Assembly: GCA_900772625.1 (NCBI GenBank)
Contig: CAAHEQ010000002.1
Location: forward strand, 1 to 7,805
Reading direction: 5' to 3'
DNA from: Alphaproteobacteria bacterium
Lineage (GTDB): Bacteria; Pseudomonadota; Alphaproteobacteria; CAAHEQ01; UBA3637
DNA: 7,805 bases
The position numbers were made by a program, and so were the translations under genes. Each line of letters begins with the position of its first letter. The first letter of the stretch is position 1. Under the pieces are notes generated by a model. It was not told where the DNA came from. It worked only from the letters and a program-made list of their open reading frames with translations, and ran no database searches. Below are positions 5,824 through 7,805 of this stretch, piece after piece.

Positions 5824-7500
5824 TTAACTCCTTGTCAGTGTTTTATATTTAATACGGTGAGGAATGTCGGCTTTGTCACCCAAACGGCGGCGTTTGTCGG
5901 CCTCGTATTCTTCATAGTTTCCTTCGAACCAAACGACTTGGCTGTCGCCCTCAAAAGCCAAAATGTGGGTTGCTAGTCGATCCAAAAACCAACGATCGTG
6001 AGACGTGATGACGGCACAGCCTGCAAAGTCTTGCAAAGCTTCTTCCAGCGCGCGCAAAGTATCGACATCAAGGTCATTTGTCGGCTCGTCGAGCAAAAGC
6101 ACATTAGCGCCTTTTTGAAGCATTTTTGCAAGGTGTACGCGGTTGCGTTCACCGCCCGATAATTGGTTCATTTTCTTTTGTTGATCGGCACCTTTAAAGT
6201 TAAAAGCACCCACATAAGCACGGGAGGAAATCTCGCGCTTGCCGAGCGTTAAAATATCTTTGCCATCCGATATTTCTTGCCAAACAGTTTTGTTATCGTC
6301 CAGCTCGTCGCGCATTTGATCGACATAGCCCAGCTGCACGGTCGAACCTTTAACCAGCTCGCCGCTGTCGGCTTTTTCAGCACCCGTGATGATTTTCATC
6401 AAAGTCGATTTACCTGCGCCGTTCGGACCGATAACACCCACGATGCCACCTGCGGGCAGATTAAAGTTCAAATCGTCAAACAACACTTTGTCGCCAAAGG
6501 CTTTTTTCAAATGTTCGGCGCGCAATACAACATCGCCCAAACGCTCTGCCACGGGGATAATAATCTGCGCGGTGGTTGGCGCTTTGTCGTTGGATTTTTT
6601 GACCAAATCGTCATAAGCTTGAATACGCGCTTTAGACTTTGCTTGTCGTGCTTTTGGGGATTGGCGAATCCATTCAAGCTCTTCTTTTAAAGTGCGTTGG
6701 CGTGCGGACTCTTCACGTTCTTCTTGTGCTAAACGCTTTTCTTTTTGCTCCAGCCATGATGAATAATTGCCCTCATAAGGAATGCCCTCGCCACGGTCGA
6801 GCTCCAAAATCCATCCCGTCACATTGTCCAAGAAATAACGGTCGTGCGTCACCATCACAATCGTTCCAGCGTAATCGCGCAAGTGATGTTGCAACCATTC
6901 CACGGATTCTGCGTCCAAATGGTTGGTCGGCTCGTCGAGCAACAACAAATCAGGCTTGCTTAAAAGCAAACGGCACAGCGCAACACGGCGGCGCTCACCA
7001 CCCGAGAGTTTGTCAACGCTCCACTCTCCAGGCGGACAGCGCAACGCGTCCATCGCAATTTCCAACGTGCGTTCGATTTCCCAACCGTTGCACGCATCAA
7101 TTTTTTCTTGCAATTCGGCTTGTTCAGCAAGCAGCGTATCCATATCTGCATCGGGGTCGCAAAACTTTGCATTGACTTCTTCATAACGTTTGAGTAAGTC
7201 ACGCACAGGCGCAACGCCGTCCATAACATTTTCAAGCACGGTTTTGTTGGGGTCGAGCTTTGGCTCTTGCTCCAAATAACCAACGCGCACGCCATCGGCT
7301 GCCCATGCTTCACCTGTATAGTCTTTGTCAAGCCCTGCCATAATCTTTAATAAAGTCGACTTACCAGCGCCGTTGACGCCAAGCACGCCAATCTTCGCGC
7401 CTGGGTAAAACGAAAGCCAAATATGCTTTAAAACTTCTTTGCCACCTGGCCATGCTTTGCACAGGTCTTTCATTACATAAATATACTGATATGCTGCCAT
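5824..7500 (-). CDS. ettA: Energy-dependent translational throttle protein EttA (ABC-F ATPase)
   Basis: This cytosolic ABC-F protein binds the ribosomal E site and, in E. coli, links translation elongation to the ATP/ADP ratio. It has two ABC cassettes and no membrane domain. Cassette 1: Walker A GVNGAGKST (41-49), signature LSGGER (165-170), Walker B LLLLDEPTNHLD (185-196). Cassette 2: Walker A GPNGAGKST (358-366), signature LSGGERNR (447-454), Walker B VLLLDEPTNDLD (467-478). The charged linker at about 242-310 (EGNYSSWLEQKEKRLAQEER onward) is the P-site tRNA-interaction motif, and residues 85-160 form the arm insertion. The ending EADKRRRLGDKADIPHR is typical of EttA rather than Uup or YheS, as is the length of 558. 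The ATG directly abuts the stop of the upstream EAL frame (TAAATG), with AAGGA (7508-7512) at 7 nt. hisS follows in the same operon. Confidence 0.96.
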   Translation of the reverse strand: MAAYQYIYVMKDLCKAWPGGKEVLKHIWLSFYPGAKIGVLGVNGAGKSTLLKIMAGLDKDYTGEAWAADGVRVGYLEQEPKLDPNKTVLENVMDGVAPVRDLLKRYEEVNAKFCDPDADMDTLLAEQAELQEKIDACNGWEIERTLEIAMDALRCPPGEWSVDKLSGGERRRVALCRLLLSKPDLLLLDEPTNHLDAESVEWLQHHLRDYAGTIVMVTHDRYFLDNVTGWILELDRGEGIPYEGNYSSWLEQKEKRLAQEEREESARQRTLKEELEWIRQSPKARQAKSKARIQAYDDLVKKSNDKAPTTAQIIIPVAERLGDVVLRAEHLKKAFGDKVLFDDLNFNLPAGGIVGVIGPNGAGKSTLMKIITGAEKADSGELVKGSTVQLGYVDQMRDELDDNKTVWQEISDGKDILTLGKREISSRAYVGAFNFKGADQQKKMNQLSGGERNRVHLAKMLQKGANVLLLDEPTNDLDVDTLRALEEALQDFAGCAVITSHDRWFLDRLATHILAFEGDSQVVWFEGNYEEYEADKRRRLGDKADIPHRIKYKTLTRS

Positions 7501-7805
7501 TTATCTTTCCTTTTGACATCGTTGAGTAAATAAAAGAGTGTCTCGCTCTTGTCTGAGCATTTTCAAAATAACTTTTTCGTTCATTGGTTTTGCAAACAAA
7601 AAGCCTTGCACATAATCGCAATCGTTTTCGTGCAAAATGTCGAATTGACGGACTGTTTCGCACCCTTCTGCCGTCACTTTCATATTCCAAAAGTGACCCA
7701 AGCGAATCAGATTGCCAACGACTTCGGGACTTTTTTGCAAGTTCCGTTGCGTTTTCGGGTGATTTTTCTTTTTTCATTTTTTCAAGTTCAAGAAGAAAAT
7801 CAGAC
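7501..7805 (-). CDS. EAL-domain (c-di-GMP phosphodiesterase-like) protein, C-terminal end, frame interrupted
   Basis: The last 79 codons (from 7740 down to the TAA at 7501-7503) match the end of an EAL domain, whose active members hydrolyse cyclic-di-GMP. They contain VTAEGCET (the VAEGVET loop with its conserved Glu), then the D-YVQGFLFAKP strand with its Gln, and helix EKVILKMLRQE. No GGDEF, EAL or DDFG motif is visible; the rest would lie beyond the window. This frame hits TGA at 7774-7776, while the frame open to the window edge is a different one (SDFLLELEKMKKEKSPENAT). The frames could be joined by removing one A from an A6 run (plus strand T 7731-7736), giving ELAKSPEVVGNLIRLG. It is thus an assembly indel, a real frameshift, or a truncated pseudogene. 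The only in-frame start is a poor TTG at 7738-7740. It abuts ettA and probably shares its transcript. Confidence 0.7.

Noticed and set aside
4564..7186. Plus-strand open frames opposite hisS and ettA
   Set aside because: They are antisense shadows of two strongly identified genes, with no ribosome sites or recognisable domains.
7731..7737. Programmed -1 frameshift site, A AAA AAG
   Set aside because: The heptamer is in the correct phase for -1 slipping, but the -1 frame ends within eight codons and lacks EAL homology. The EAL frame is +1, so this mechanism does not connect them.
7361..7777. 138-codon minus-strand frame overlapping ettA and the EAL end
   Set aside because: Only its first ~15 codons are of interest, as the upstream part of the EAL gene. 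After the A6 run it is out of frame with the EAL homology and then reads through ettA in the wrong frame.

Overview
The window reads as a chromosomal segment from a bacterium, most likely a proteobacterium. I lean towards the uncultured, host-associated Alphaproteobacteria. The evidence is modest: sigma70-type promoters, CCA-encoded tRNA-Leu, a proteobacterial-type EttA, and a pilin-like protein with a GRSMVE-type N-terminus that I recall from gut alphaproteobacterial metagenomes. Genes have moderate GC and the spacers are AT-rich. No mobile element, CRISPR array or phage gene is visible.

Layout, left to right. Positions 1-123 hold a short open frame that may be the end of a decayed gene; 124-280 shows nothing I can support. 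A tRNA-Leu(UAA) gene lies on the minus strand (331-418) with its own terminator (283-325) and a possible promoter. Next is a 256-residue protein of unknown function on the minus strand (495-1265). It is transcribed divergently from dut (dUTPase, plus strand, 1401-1856); the two promoters face away from each other and their -35 boxes form a perfect inverted repeat. A bidirectional terminator (1883-1914) separates dut from a convergent gene for an 839-residue pilin-like protein (1938-4457, minus). That protein has a prepilin-type N-terminus joined to a huge cysteine-rich exterior with 82 Cys, part of which is built from five degenerate tandem units. Its promoter is nested in the terminator of the upstream hisS gene.

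The right half is a tightly packed minus-strand run: the end of an EAL-domain (cyclic-di-GMP phosphodiesterase-like) gene, then ettA (ribosome-associated ABC-F ATPase), then hisS (histidyl-tRNA synthetase). Junctions are 0 and 3 nt, with ribosome binding sites inside the preceding gene, so ettA and hisS look translationally coupled. Both serve translation. The EAL frame is interrupted near the window edge.

The most unusual item is the cysteine-rich pilin-like protein. Secondary points are the promoter nested in a terminator, the mirrored divergent promoters, the interrupted EAL frame and the short C-terminus of HisRS.
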